Assembly: GCA_017654935.2 (NCBI GenBank)
Contig: CM065695.1
Span: 37,182,431 to 37,246,430 of the forward strand
DNA length: 64,000 nt
Source: Phymorhynchus buccinoides
Lineage: Eukaryota > Mollusca > Gastropoda > Neogastropoda > Raphitomidae
Reading direction: 5' to 3'
Shown here: piece after piece, positions 1-9,278 of the stretch
Layout of the letters: every line of letters begins with the position of its first letter
How positions within the stretch are numbered: the first letter of the stretch is position 1
Position numbers and translations under genes: made by a program
The notes under the pieces: generated by a model
The model's input: the letters and a program-made list of their open reading frames with translations, nothing else
Told to the model about the DNA's origin: nothing
The model's database searches: none

Positions 1-1295
1 CAGATCATGGAACCTCTTCACTGCAAAGCAATTAAACGCAAGCTGAAGCGATCAATTTCCCTGAGTAGGAAAGTCATGGAGTATTGTGAAATTCTGAAAA
101 GATTAAAGAAGTGCAAATACTTATCATCCTTTCTTCTTTTTTTGGGGTGGGGGTGGTGCAAAATTGATATAATCATAGTTCATTGAATCAAAAAACAAAA
201 CAATACGATAACTAAGCAGTGTTGAATGATGCTTATCTTTAAAACAATGTATCAAACCCTTCCTTTAGATTTCTTACCAGAAGTTGAGAATTCTCAGTCT
301 GTTGTTAAATCAGTATGTTGAAAGAACAGTGCTAAAGAAATAAGAACCTTTAACAACATTAAAACCCTTTTTTTTAAAAATAATACAAAAACCTTTTAAA
401 ATGTCTATGCAGCTCAGCAAATTTACAACCAAAAAAAGATCAACGAATTTGAAGCTTGAAAACTGCCAATATAAAAGCTGAAAGTTGTTGCAAATCTCAC
501 CTGACTGAAATGCAGCACACATGTCCGTGTGCCGGCTCCTTTGTGCAGTCCCACAGCTGAAATGGCTGATCCTTGATGTGATGCGCCTAACGTGGAAGAT
601 GCTAGTGCTGACTGGCCATGCTGGTCACATCTTCCTTTCAATCATCACACTAGCTGGATTTAGCTATTTCTTAATAGGAATTGTTTGGAAATAATTAAGG
701 GGAGTACTTTCATGGTGTGTGGGAGTGATCTCGCCTCTTTCAATTGGTCAAACAGGGGAAATTACTCTACCTTCAGGAAGATCCCCAGCCCTCGCTTCGT
801 GTGTTTGAGGAGACACACAGCATGTAGAACGCAGTGCGTCATTCTAAATTTGATGTAATTTATATTTTTTACGTCACAGTTTGCAAGTTCTATCACTTTG
901 TAGCAACCCCTTATTTTTAAAAAAAAATGTTTGCAAGTCGCTGACTGGCATCCTACGGTTTGAAGCTTTGACGCCATTGTTGCTATGGCGTTTGACCGAG
1001 TAATGGAGGTAAGCAACTCTAATTTTTACGAAGTGCTCCAAGTGCTCTCCCCTAGTTTATTCCAAAAATCGGCTGTTCAAAGACGCACATCATTTCTTTA
1101 TCAGCAATGTCTTTGTGTTGCAACCATGTCAACTGAACATTCTTCCTTTGTACACATTTGCGCACACAGACAGGTACAAGTGCAGATACACATAGCAAAA
1201 CTTTGGGAAGAAGGGGAGGGAAGAGGGCTGGAGCAACAACAAAAAAAGAACAAAAGATGCTTAGCCAAAAATAGTTTCTACTTCTTTCTGATCCT
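1..1295. other. Non-coding stretch, no recognisable element
   Basis: I see no gene that I can support. There is an A/T-rich background with a short poly-G patch near 146-156. A minus-strand open stretch (about 494-641) ends at a donor-like CAG/GTGAGA, and a plus-strand ATGGCG at 985 runs to a donor-like GAG/GTAAGC; neither has a recognisable protein, so both are treated as unproven. Confidence 0.5.
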
Positions 1296-1299
1296 TTAA

Positions 1300-1537
1300 C
1301 CCTTTTACCGCCAGCCATATTTCAGCCAAAATTGTCCATTAAATGTAACTGGGTAGAGAACAAAATCCATCTGCAGTATTGGGGATTCTTCCGTGACGTA
1401 TATAAAATAAGGTCTATCCATACTTCCCAAAACTAAGACAATAGGGTCTTTGGATAATAGACTCCAATTTGATGCCTTTTAGTGACATAGGTGTTAAATC
1501 ACTGTGGTGCTAAAATGCGACTTTGGCGGTGAAAGGG
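1300..1537. mobile_element. TTAA-flanked MITE, family A copy 1 (238 bp)
   Basis: The element is flanked on both sides by TTAA (1296-1299 and 1538-1541). Its inverted ends read CCCTTTTACCGCCAGCC on the left and the complement of CCCTTTCACCGCCAAAG on the right. At least five other copies occur in this window. A TTAA target with ends beginning CCC is characteristic of piggyBac-type transposons, so this is probably a non-autonomous derivative. No coding capacity is visible. Confidence 0.85.
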
Positions 1538-1541
1538 TTAA

Positions 1542-2028
1542 AAGGTAACAGACTTTAGCATAAGAAAGGTTAAATAGAGATGGGGGGCTGAAGAATAGTG
1601 ATATGATAGAGGGGACAAAGAGGCATAGAATGAAGTGATGCTGAAAAGGACAGCATGTTTTCTCAAAAGGTAGGGGATATAATAATAATGATGACGCTTA
1701 GGAGAAACGGAGGAAGACATTCTACGTGACTGTCGTAAGCTTCGACCCATACTTGAGCTCTCAACCTACAGTCACCTTAATGCTACATCTTTTCTCTTTC
1801 CCTCCCTCCTCTGTAACATTTTCAGCTTTCTTCAAATCTGTCCATCTTTCTCCAAGCAGGCTCTCACTGTACTTGCTTCTCAGCCTTCTGCTAACTAACC
1901 GTAACCAGAGAGCTTATGCCATAACACAAACAGTTGTGTATTTAACATTGTTGCATCTGGCGCAAGAAATCAATAAACTGACCAAGAACTTCATAATAGC
2001 CTTTCTGCTGTTGTTTTTGTTTTAGCGA
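1542..2028. other. Non-coding spacer
   Basis: Pyrimidine-rich plus strand (about 1790-1890) with no conserved protein or RNA signature. The 41-bp array begins at its right edge. Confidence 0.5.
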
Positions 2029-3483
2029 GTGCAATAACGTTGAGAGAAGAAAATCATTAATGCAATGAAGTGCAATAACATTGAGAGAAGAAAATCATTA
2101 ATGCAATGAAGTGCAATAACGTTGAGAGAAGAAAATCATTAATGCAATGAAGTGCAATAACGTTGAGAGAAGAAAATCATTAATGCAATGAAGTGCAATA
2201 ACGTTGAGAGAAGAAAATCATTAATGCAATGAAGTGCAATAACGTTGAGAGAAGAAAATCATTAATGCAATGAAGTGCAATAACGTTGAGAGAAGAAAAT
2301 CATTAATGCAATGAAGTGCAATAACATTGAGAGAAGAAAATCATTAATGCGATGAAGTGCAATAACATTGAGAGAAGAAAATCATTAATGCAATGAAGTG
2401 CAATAACATTGAGAGAAGAAAATCATTAATGCAATGAAGTGCAATAACGTTGAGAGAAGAAAATCATTAATGCAATGAAGTGCAATAACGTTGAGAGAAG
2501 AAAATCATTAATGCAATGAAGTCAATAACGCAATAGTGATATTGAGAGAAGAAAATCATTAATGCAATGAAGTGCAATAACGTTGAGAGAAGAAAATCAT
2601 TAATGCAATGAAGTGCAATAACGTTGAGAGAAGAAAATCATTAATGCAATGAAGTGCAATAACGTTGAGAGAAGAAAATCATTAATGCAATGAAGTGCAA
2701 TAACATTGAGAGAAGAAAATCATTAATGCAATGAAGTGCAATAACATTGAGAGAAGAAAATCATTAATGCAATGAAGTGCAATAACGTTGAGAGAAGAAA
2801 ATCATTAATGCAATGAAGTGCAATAACATTGAGAGAAGAAAATCATTAATGCAATGAAGTGCAATAACATTGAGAGAAGAAAATCATTAATGCAATGAAG
2901 TGCAATAACATTGAGAGAAGAAAATCATTAATGCAATGAAGTGCAATAACAGTTGAGAGAAGAAAATCATTAATGCAATGAAGTGCAATAACATTGAGAG
3001 AAGAAAATCATTAATGCAATGAAGTGCAATAACGTTGAGAGAAGAAAATCATTAATGCAATGAAGTGCAATAACATTGAGAGAAGAAAATCATTAATGCA
3101 ATGAAGTGCAATAACATTGAGAGAAGAAAATCATTAATGCAATGAAGTGCAATAACATTGAGAGAAGAAAATCATTAATGCAATGAAGTGCAATAACATT
3201 GAGAGAAGAAAATCATTAATGCAATGAAGTGCAATAACATTGAGAGAAGAAAATCATTAATGCAATGAAGTGCAATAACATTGAGAGAAGAAAATCATTA
3301 ATGCAATGAAGTGCAATAACATTGAGAGAAGAAAATCATTAATGCAATGAAGTGCAATAACGTTGAGAGAAGAAAATCATTAATGCAATGAAGTGCAATA
3401 ACGTTGAGAGAAGAAAATCATTAATGCAATGAAGTGCAATAACATTAATAGAAGAAAACATTAATGCATTGATTACAATGAAG
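2029..3483. repeat. Minisatellite, 41-bp unit, about 35 copies
   Basis: A 41-bp unit beginning GTGCAATAAC and containing GAGAGAAGAAAATCATTAA repeats almost without change. The main variable site is AACGTT versus AACATT in each unit, a CpG to CpA difference. One unit near 2520-2550 is rearranged, one near 2951 has a 1-bp insertion, and the last unit (about 3440-3483) is degenerate. Period 41 is not a multiple of 3, and units carry stops, so it is not coding. Confidence 0.97.
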
Positions 3484-3816
3484 GTAACGGGATTAACAAT
3501 CGTGCTAACAACGTTGTTAGGAAAACTATAATACGAATACATTTGAATTGACAATCGGAAAGCATGTAGCAATTCTGCTTGATGAAATACCTGAAGCGTC
3601 TCTGACCACCACTTTATGTTATGATAGGGTGTCGCCCCTTCGGTCGTTCTACCGCTCTTTCTCTCAGAATTAAAAGGTATGTATTGATGAACTCACTCGT
3701 TCACTGTTCCAGACCCTGCTTCATTTCATTCAATTTTGTCAATGGCTTGTTTCTGTCGGCCTTTTTGTTGCATGCCTTTGTCAGGTCTTTGTAGCTTTGT
3801 GTCTTTTAAAGACAGT
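3484..3816. other. Non-coding spacer
   Basis: No gene, RNA or repeat boundary that I can support. Confidence 0.5.
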
Positions 3817-3820
3817 TTAA

Positions 3821-4050
3821 CCCTTTCACCGCCATCCATTTTTCAGCAAGAAAATTCCATTAAGCTTAACTGGGTAGTGATAAAAAATGTTTCTGCAATA
3901 TTGGGATTTCTTTTGTAGTATGTATAACATTAGACCTCCCAAAATTAAGAAAATAGGGTCTTCGGATAACAGGCCCTGATTTGATGCCTTTTAGTAACAT
4001 GGGTGTTAAACCGTTGTGGTGCATAAATGCGACATTGGCAGTGAAATAGT
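3821..4050. mobile_element. TTAA-flanked MITE, family A copy 2 (degraded right end)
   Basis: The left side has TTAA (3817-3820) followed by CCCTTTCACCGCCATCC. The body matches the other copies (for example GATTTGATGCCTTTTAGTAA). The right end GGCAGTGAAATAGTTCA has lost the intact GGGTTAA, so this is an older copy. Same family as 1300-1537. Confidence 0.8.
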
Positions 4051-4077
4051 TCATGTCTGAAAAGAAAGTTATACATT

Positions 4078-5095
4078 CAGGGCTGCCTACCGTCCCCCCT
4101 AAGGGGTATTTGTCCCGGGAAATGGTTAAAAATGACACCCTGTCCCTGGAATCCTCTTGTCTCTCTGGTGTCCCTGGAAACTGAGTAAAATCAAAACGTT
4201 TGTCGAGCAGTCGCTTGTCTTGTTAGTTGAGCTTACTGTTGAACACAGGAACACCCAAACAACAGACACTGACGACATTTTCTTTACAGACATGTTACAC
4301 TTAGGTTACTGAACACCAAATTATGATTAAGAGAAGACTGCCAGAAAATCCACTTGCAGAAATGTTGCTACGTTCATCACGAAATAATCGAAGGTGTTCA
4401 TTTTGACCCTGATGCGTGACATTGTGATGTTTGTCCCTGGAAATAAGTCTGTGTCCCTGGTTTTTAAAGGTGGACCCTGACGGATGAGTCTTTGCAAGAA
4501 ACACGTCGAGATCACCAGAAAGACAGCCTTTTCAAGGATCGGAACACTCACTTTGCTCTGGTTTCCTAGAAATTAAATCGTCAAAACGGCAATTCCTCCT
4601 TAGTGGAGATGCCGGAGAGAGTAGCCATTTTGGATAGGGTGGGTGGAGGTCACTCATTGTGGTTGAAGCGTTTTCTTTTTTTGTAGTGCAGTGGAAAAAA
4701 ATTGGAGCTATTTCCTTTGTTCTGAGCGAAACTCCTTTAGATACACTGTATAAAATTGAAAAATATAATAAAAGGCTTGTATTGCAAACATTTTGTGCAA
4801 ACGATTTGGCGGCCATTAGAAAAGAGACGCCTTCTCTTTGGGTGAAAGAATTTGACTTCCAGCACCTCCGCCAAGGAGGAATCGCCGATTTGACGGTTTG
4901 ATTTCTAAGAAACCAGTGGGAAGTGAGTGTTGCAATCTCTGTAAAGGGTGTTTTCCTGGTGATCTCTACGTGTTTCTTACAAAAACTTATCAGTCAGGGT
5001 GCCCCTTTAAGCAGTTTGTCCCTGGAAATAAGTCTTGGTCCCTGGTTTTTAAGCAGTTTGTCCCTGGAAATTGTAACAGAGGGTAGGCAGCCCTG
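4078..5095. mobile_element. Foldback DNA transposon, hAT-like ends, 6-bp TSD
   Basis: The ends are CAGGGCTGCCTACC and GGGTAGGCAGCCCTG, inverted. The direct repeat TACATT flanks both sides (4072-4077 and 5096-5101). The arms are long imperfect inverted repeats: the segment around 4440-4610 (ACACGTCGAGATCACC, CGTCAAAACGGC) is answered in reverse near 4870-5060 (GGTGATCTCTACGTGT, GCCGATTTGACGG). TGTCCCTGG is repeated near both ends. CAGGG termini with a short TSD are hAT-like. An open frame spans 4659-4901 but has no recognised transposase motif. Confidence 0.8.
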
Positions 5096-5642
5096 TACAT
5101 TGGGTAAAGAGGCTGTAGTTAATTAAATAAATGAATCAAAGAAATATGCTACACAATACTGGCAAACGTACCACAGCTGTTGTGAAGTGATACCTGGCTG
5201 GCTGAGCTTATTCATCCTAAAAAAGGAACAGGCGGTATGTTGCTTTTTATTTGAGTGATAAATGTTAACATCTACAGACAAAATGTTTCAGAACAGTTTT
5301 AGATACTTGGTGGTGTGAGTTCTTTTATCTCTAAATATAATGGACCAATCCACAGGTAAAATATTTCATAACAGATGCAAAAAATTTTGATGTACTTGGA
5401 GTTGTGCTTTTATCTCTAAATATAACAGACCAATCCAGAATAAATCTTTTAATTTGAAGCATGTATAGAAAATAACATTTTTTGCAAGTCTTTCTTTTCA
5501 TACAGCCACACCCATAGTTCAATGTTTGGGGTCACCAAACAAATAGTTTATTTGGAGCTGTCATTGATAGTCGATCATAAGGTTGCCCTACACAGCTGTA
5601 AGATGATCCTCATTGGGACTAGTCCTGAAACAAGATCTGGCA
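5096..5642. other. Non-coding spacer with a small duplication
   Basis: Two related segments near 5290-5360 and 5365-5440 share TTTTATCTCTAAATATAA and GACCAATCCA, indicating an old local duplication of about 80 bp. Nothing else is recognised. Confidence 0.5.
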
Positions 5643-5878
5643 CAGTGGAACCTCCCTTATAAGACCTCCCATTATAAGACTCCCTCCCACATAAGACCTA
5701 CTTCTCTGGGACTGCCATTCTTTGTAAGTATTAAAATTACCTCTCTTACAAGACCCATCCCTTGCAAGACCTTCAAAATGTATCCAAAATGAGGTCTTAT
5801 AAGGGAGGGGTCTTGTAAGAGAGGTAATTTTAATACATTTGGATACATTTTGAAGGTCTTATAAGGGAGGTTCCACTG
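5643..5878. mobile_element. TA-target MITE, pogo/Tigger-like ends
   Basis: The inverted ends are CAGTGGAACCTCCCTTATAA and its complement at 5859-5878. The right side is followed by TA; the left dinucleotide is CA, probably a mutated TA. Internal segments repeat TACAAGACC/AAGGTCTTATAAGGG in both directions. The CAGTnGAACCTC terminus resembles pogo/Tigger-type elements; the superfamily call is inference. Confidence 0.75.
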
Positions 5879-6102
5879 TAATAGTTCCACTACCGGGTAA
5901 TGAATCAGTCAGCTGTACTGTCAGTTCATTCCATGGTGTTTTTCTTCTTACCCTTTCTCTCACTCCGCTTGATCAGCTGTATGCTTCCCAGGTTCATTCA
6001 TATGTTACGATTTTGTTTGAGCGCAACAGGTCCTTCAAACAGAATGCTAATAACATATACACAGTCAAAATTGTTCTTCAAGCTACCTGTAAATACTTTT
6101 TG

Positions 6103-6163
6103 TAATAATAATAATAATAAACATACACTTATATAGCGCTTTTTATCGAGCACAAAGCGCTTA
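6103..6163 (-). repeat. LINE/SINE 3' tail fragment
   Basis: An (ATA)n tract followed by TATATAGCGCTTTTTATCG and AAAGCGC. The same tail recurs at 45846-45910 and, in other forms, at 25110, 28785 and 46590. Read on the minus strand it is a GCGC-TATATAA-(TAT)n retroposon 3' end. Confidence 0.65.
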
Positions 6164-6366
6164 CAGACCTGTTTACTCTACTCTTTAGTAGTATTCTACT
6201 CTATTTGGATCTCTACTATTCAAAATTGAAAATAATGCTAGATTCTACTCATTTTCAGTGAACATTGCTTGATGGTTTAATGAATAAAAGTACACCTTTC
6301 ACACCAAAACTACTCATTTCAGCTACCCAGACTACTCAAGACTTGTGTAGGGGGTAAACAGGTCTG
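6164..6366. mobile_element. Inverted-repeat element CAGACCTGTTTAC, copy 1 (203 bp)
   Basis: It begins CAGACCTGTTTAC and ends GTAAACAGGTCTG. A second copy in opposite orientation lies at 51036-51243. It sits inside the retroposon tail immediately to its left. No TSD is obvious here. Confidence 0.75.
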
Positions 6367-7015
6367 CCGCGGCTTATGCCATAACACACCTTTTCAAAAA
6401 CGCAGGGGTGCATATGGGCAATTCGATGCAGGTTCAGGCAATGGTTTCCCTGAAGAAAATCCTCTCCCACAAAGGTGCTATGCTCTCAAACTGATCATTG
6501 GGCTTAAGAGCTGGAAATGAAAATTCAAGGCAGAGCGGTGCCATAGCCGATGAGGTTTAACCGAGGCGTGGTCACCGCTACAGCTATCTGTATTAATTTT
6601 AAAAATCGGGACTTTACTGGTTTCGTACTGCCTCCGGGCATTGCCTCCAGTATTGTTCCAACCATATTTGTATTTACAAATGTCCCATATGTGTCTGATT
6701 CAGACCAAGAGGACGTAAAACTCAATTTTCTCTCTCTCTCAAGGCAGAGCTTTGCATCATCACACCCACCCACGAGAAAGAGGCACTCAGTACTGTCAAC
6801 TGTACATGCATACAATTACCTGTGCAGATTCAAAAGGTCAAACATTTTAAAGATTAGCTTGAGCAGATGAGAAATGAAGAGGTGCACGAAAAGTCATTGC
6901 TTGGGTCTGGTATTTTATTTGCTTTTGTCATGTTTTTAGTCTGCATTTGGAATAAAGGGGAACTCACCTGTGCTATTGGTGGCTTGGGGCTTACGTTCAC
7001 ATTGAGTTACTAACA
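6367..7015. other. Spacer containing a dispersed repeat (family Q, reversed)
   Basis: About 6598-6715 is the reverse of a segment also found at 24425-24560 and 59515-59625, with shared pieces such as GGGACTTT, TGCCTCC and ATATGTGTC. On the minus strand it reads TYGTFVNTNMVGTILEAMPG, similar to frames in the other two copies. The rest is unremarkable. Confidence 0.55.
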
Positions 7016-7019
7016 AGCT

Positions 7020-7462
7020 CTACTTGCCTGCCTCTCTCTCTGTCTCTGTCTCTCTCCAACACCAACACCACCACCCCCTCCCTCCCTCTCTCTCTCCAAC
7101 ACCACCCCTCTCTCTCTCTCTCTCTCCCAACACCACCACCCTACTCTCCAACACCACCCTCTCTCTCTCTCCAACACCACCACCCTCTCTCTCTCTCCAA
7201 CACCACCACCCTCTCTCTCTCCAACACCACCACCCTCTCTCTCTCCAACACCAACACCCCCACCCTCTCTCTCTCTCCAACACCACCACCCTCTCTCTCT
7301 CTCCAACACCAACACCCCCACCCTCTCTCTCTCTCCAACACCACCACCCTCTCTCTCTCTCTCCAACACCAACACCCCCACCCTCTCTCTCTCTCCAACA
7401 CCACCACCCTCTCTCTCTCTCTCTCTATCTCCAACACCAACACCCCCACCCTCTCTCACCTT
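7020..7462. repeat. Compound CT / AACACCACC satellite
   Basis: Alternating (CT)n and CCAACACCACCACC or CCAACACCAACACC blocks with a variable period of about 24-33 bp. Several frames stay open purely through low complexity (SLSLQHHHPL-type repeats); I do not call a gene. Confidence 0.9.
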
Positions 7463-7484
7463 GTGTTTTTATTACATGGTAAGA

Positions 7485-7560
7485 TTTAATGTGGTGACAG
7501 CCCTGACATGGCCTTTGTTGTCGACGGGGCTATAATTTTAATCTTAATCTTAATCTCTCC
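7485..7560 (+). repeat. Probable LINE 3' tail with (TTAATC)n
   Basis: GACGGGGCTATAATTTTAA followed by three TCTTAA-type repeats is the form of a non-LTR retrotransposon 3' end with a short tandem tail. The body is not recognisable. Confidence 0.4.
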
Positions 7561-7636
7561 CACCCTCTCCCACTCTCTTTCTCCAACACCCCCACCGGCA
7601 CCCCCACCCTCTCTCTCTGTGCTTGAGGTCTCTTCC

Positions 7637-8236
7637 CTTCTCCACCTTGGTGTTCCGTCTTCCTAGCTTCTCCACCTTGGTGTTCCGTCTTCCTAGCTTC
7701 TCCACCTTGGTGTTCCGTCTTCCTAGCTTCTCCACCTTGGTGTTCCGTCTTCCTAGCTTCTCCACCTTGGTGTTCCGTCTTCCTAGCTTCTCCACCTTGG
7801 TGTTCCGTCTTCCTAGCTTCTCCACCTTGGTGTTCCGTCTTCCTAGCTTCTCCACCTTGGTGTTCCGTCTTCCTAGCTTCTCCACCTTGGTGTTCCGTCT
7901 TCCTAGCTTCTCCACCTTGGTGTTCCGTCTTCCTAGCTTCTCCACCTTGGTGTTCCGTCTTCCTAGCTTCTCCACCTTGGTGTTCCGTCTTCCTAGCTTC
8001 TCCACCTTGGTGTTCCGTCTTCCTAGCTTCTCCACCTTGGTGTTCCGTCTTCCTAGCTTCTCCACCTTGGTGTTCCGTCTTCCTAGCTTCTCCACCTTGG
8101 TGTTCCGTCTTCCTAGCTTCTCCACCTTGGTGTTCCGTCTTCCTAGCTTCTCCACCTTGGTGTTCCGTCTTCCTAGCTTCTCCACCTTGGTGTTCCGTCT
8201 TCCTAGCTTCTCCACCTTGGTGTTCCGTCTTCCTAG
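7637..8236. repeat. Minisatellite, 30-bp unit, exactly 20 identical copies
   Basis: The unit begins CTTCTCCACCTTGGTG and ends CGTCTTCCTAG. All 20 copies read the same by eye. Because 30 is divisible by 3, several frames stay open across the whole array (plus frame FSTLVFRLPS, minus frame KTEHQGGEAR as 10-residue repeats). There is no flanking coding signal, so the open frames are a by-product. Confidence 0.97.
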
Positions 8237-8585
8237 CATCTCTTTTTTTTTTTAACATACCCTCGTTTCTCTCAACTATGGGATGTCCGTGTTTATTTGT
8301 TGGGAGGGGTGTGTGTGTGGTTTTTGTTTGTTTTGTTTTTTGCTCATAATATTGGCAGGGCTATTAGGCAACATGATTTGATCTGGTGCTGCTCTCCCAC
8401 CTTTCCTCCCTTCGTTCGTTTTGGGGTGTCTTTGGTTTTTAAGTCAACAGAGCTGTTGGCAATTCTGTTTGATTTGATGTTACTGTCCCTATACAGCCGT
8501 GGGATATCTTCTTAAAGTGAATAGGGCTGTAAGCAGTATGATTTGATGTATGAAATTCCCTCCCACACACAAATACTGTTAACAA
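8237..8585. other. Non-coding spacer
   Basis: T-rich with nothing recognised. Confidence 0.5.

Positions 8586-8654
<69 letters not shown>
8586..8654. repeat. (GT)n(GA)n microsatellite
   Basis: A short GT run passes directly into about 28 GA repeats. Confidence 0.95.
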
Positions 8655-8656
<2 letters not shown>

Positions 8657-8956
8657 AAACTGGCCGACAAGAGTTGCATATGCATAATCTCTCTGTATAT
8701 TAAACCATCATCATGATCAAGGCATCATTCGCTGTTAAACCTGATCATTTTTGGCAAAGCATAAATTGAAGCAATATCAGGACTAATCAGACATGAATGA
8801 CACGTTTCATGCTAAATTTAGATTGGACAGTTTCAAGCGCTGTCCTGCACTCCCTGTTTCAAGTCCTTCTTTGTGCCTGTTTTTTAGCACTCATCACCAA
8901 AGTTTTCATCCCTTCATTTGTTGGGGTACAACACTTGTAAGGTCTTTCCCTTACCT

Positions 8957-9278
8957 TAAAGGAGACAGACAGCCTCTTGTTGCTGAAAAATCGTTTCAAA
9001 TCGGCTCCCAGCGAAAAATACACTTTTGTTGACTACTGTGGCTTGCTCGTTTCCAACTCGCTCTTGCTGACTTTTAACTGCTATAAGATTTTTATGTGCG
9101 TAAACTGCACGGGTCAATCTAGCTTTAAGTCCCCATCCGAAGAACTCGACGTTCATTTTTATTTTCCTGTCAAAGTATGTACGAAAGAAAGGGCATGGCT
9201 GGGTTCGAACCCGGGTCACTCTGGCATTGAATTGGAAGGTGAACATCTTAACCACTCTGCCACCTTTCTTTCTTTGCT
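8957..9278 (-). mobile_element. tRNA-derived SINE, family S1, reversed
   Basis: Read on the minus strand, the head has AAGGTGGCAGAGTGGTTAA (A-box type) and GACCCGGGTTCGAACCC (B-box) about 50 bp apart, then TCGGATGGGGACTTAAAGCT. The same order occurs at 27685-28110 and 46920-47495. The tRNA part looks Leu/Ser-like but the attached body shows it is a retroposon. The 38-bp array starts within about 15 bp of its 5' end. Confidence 0.85.

Noticed and set aside
494..641. Minus-strand exon ending CAG/GTGAGA
   Set aside because: The frame looks protein-like (about 47 residues) but no recognised family or convincing acceptor; kept only as a note.
985..1020. Start exon ATGGCGTTTGACCGAGTA with donor GAG/GTAAGC
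   Set aside because: Eight codons only, no family match and no linked downstream exon; could be chance.
4659..4901. 80-codon frame inside the foldback element as a transposase
   Set aside because: No catalytic motif or family resemblance.
7637..8236. CRISPR-like array
   Set aside because: The repeats are directly contiguous with no spacers, and the genome is eukaryotic.
7530..8258. Open frames of over 200 codons across the 30-bp array on both strands
   Set aside because: They arise because 30 is a multiple of 3; composition is purely repetitive and no flanking gene structure exists.
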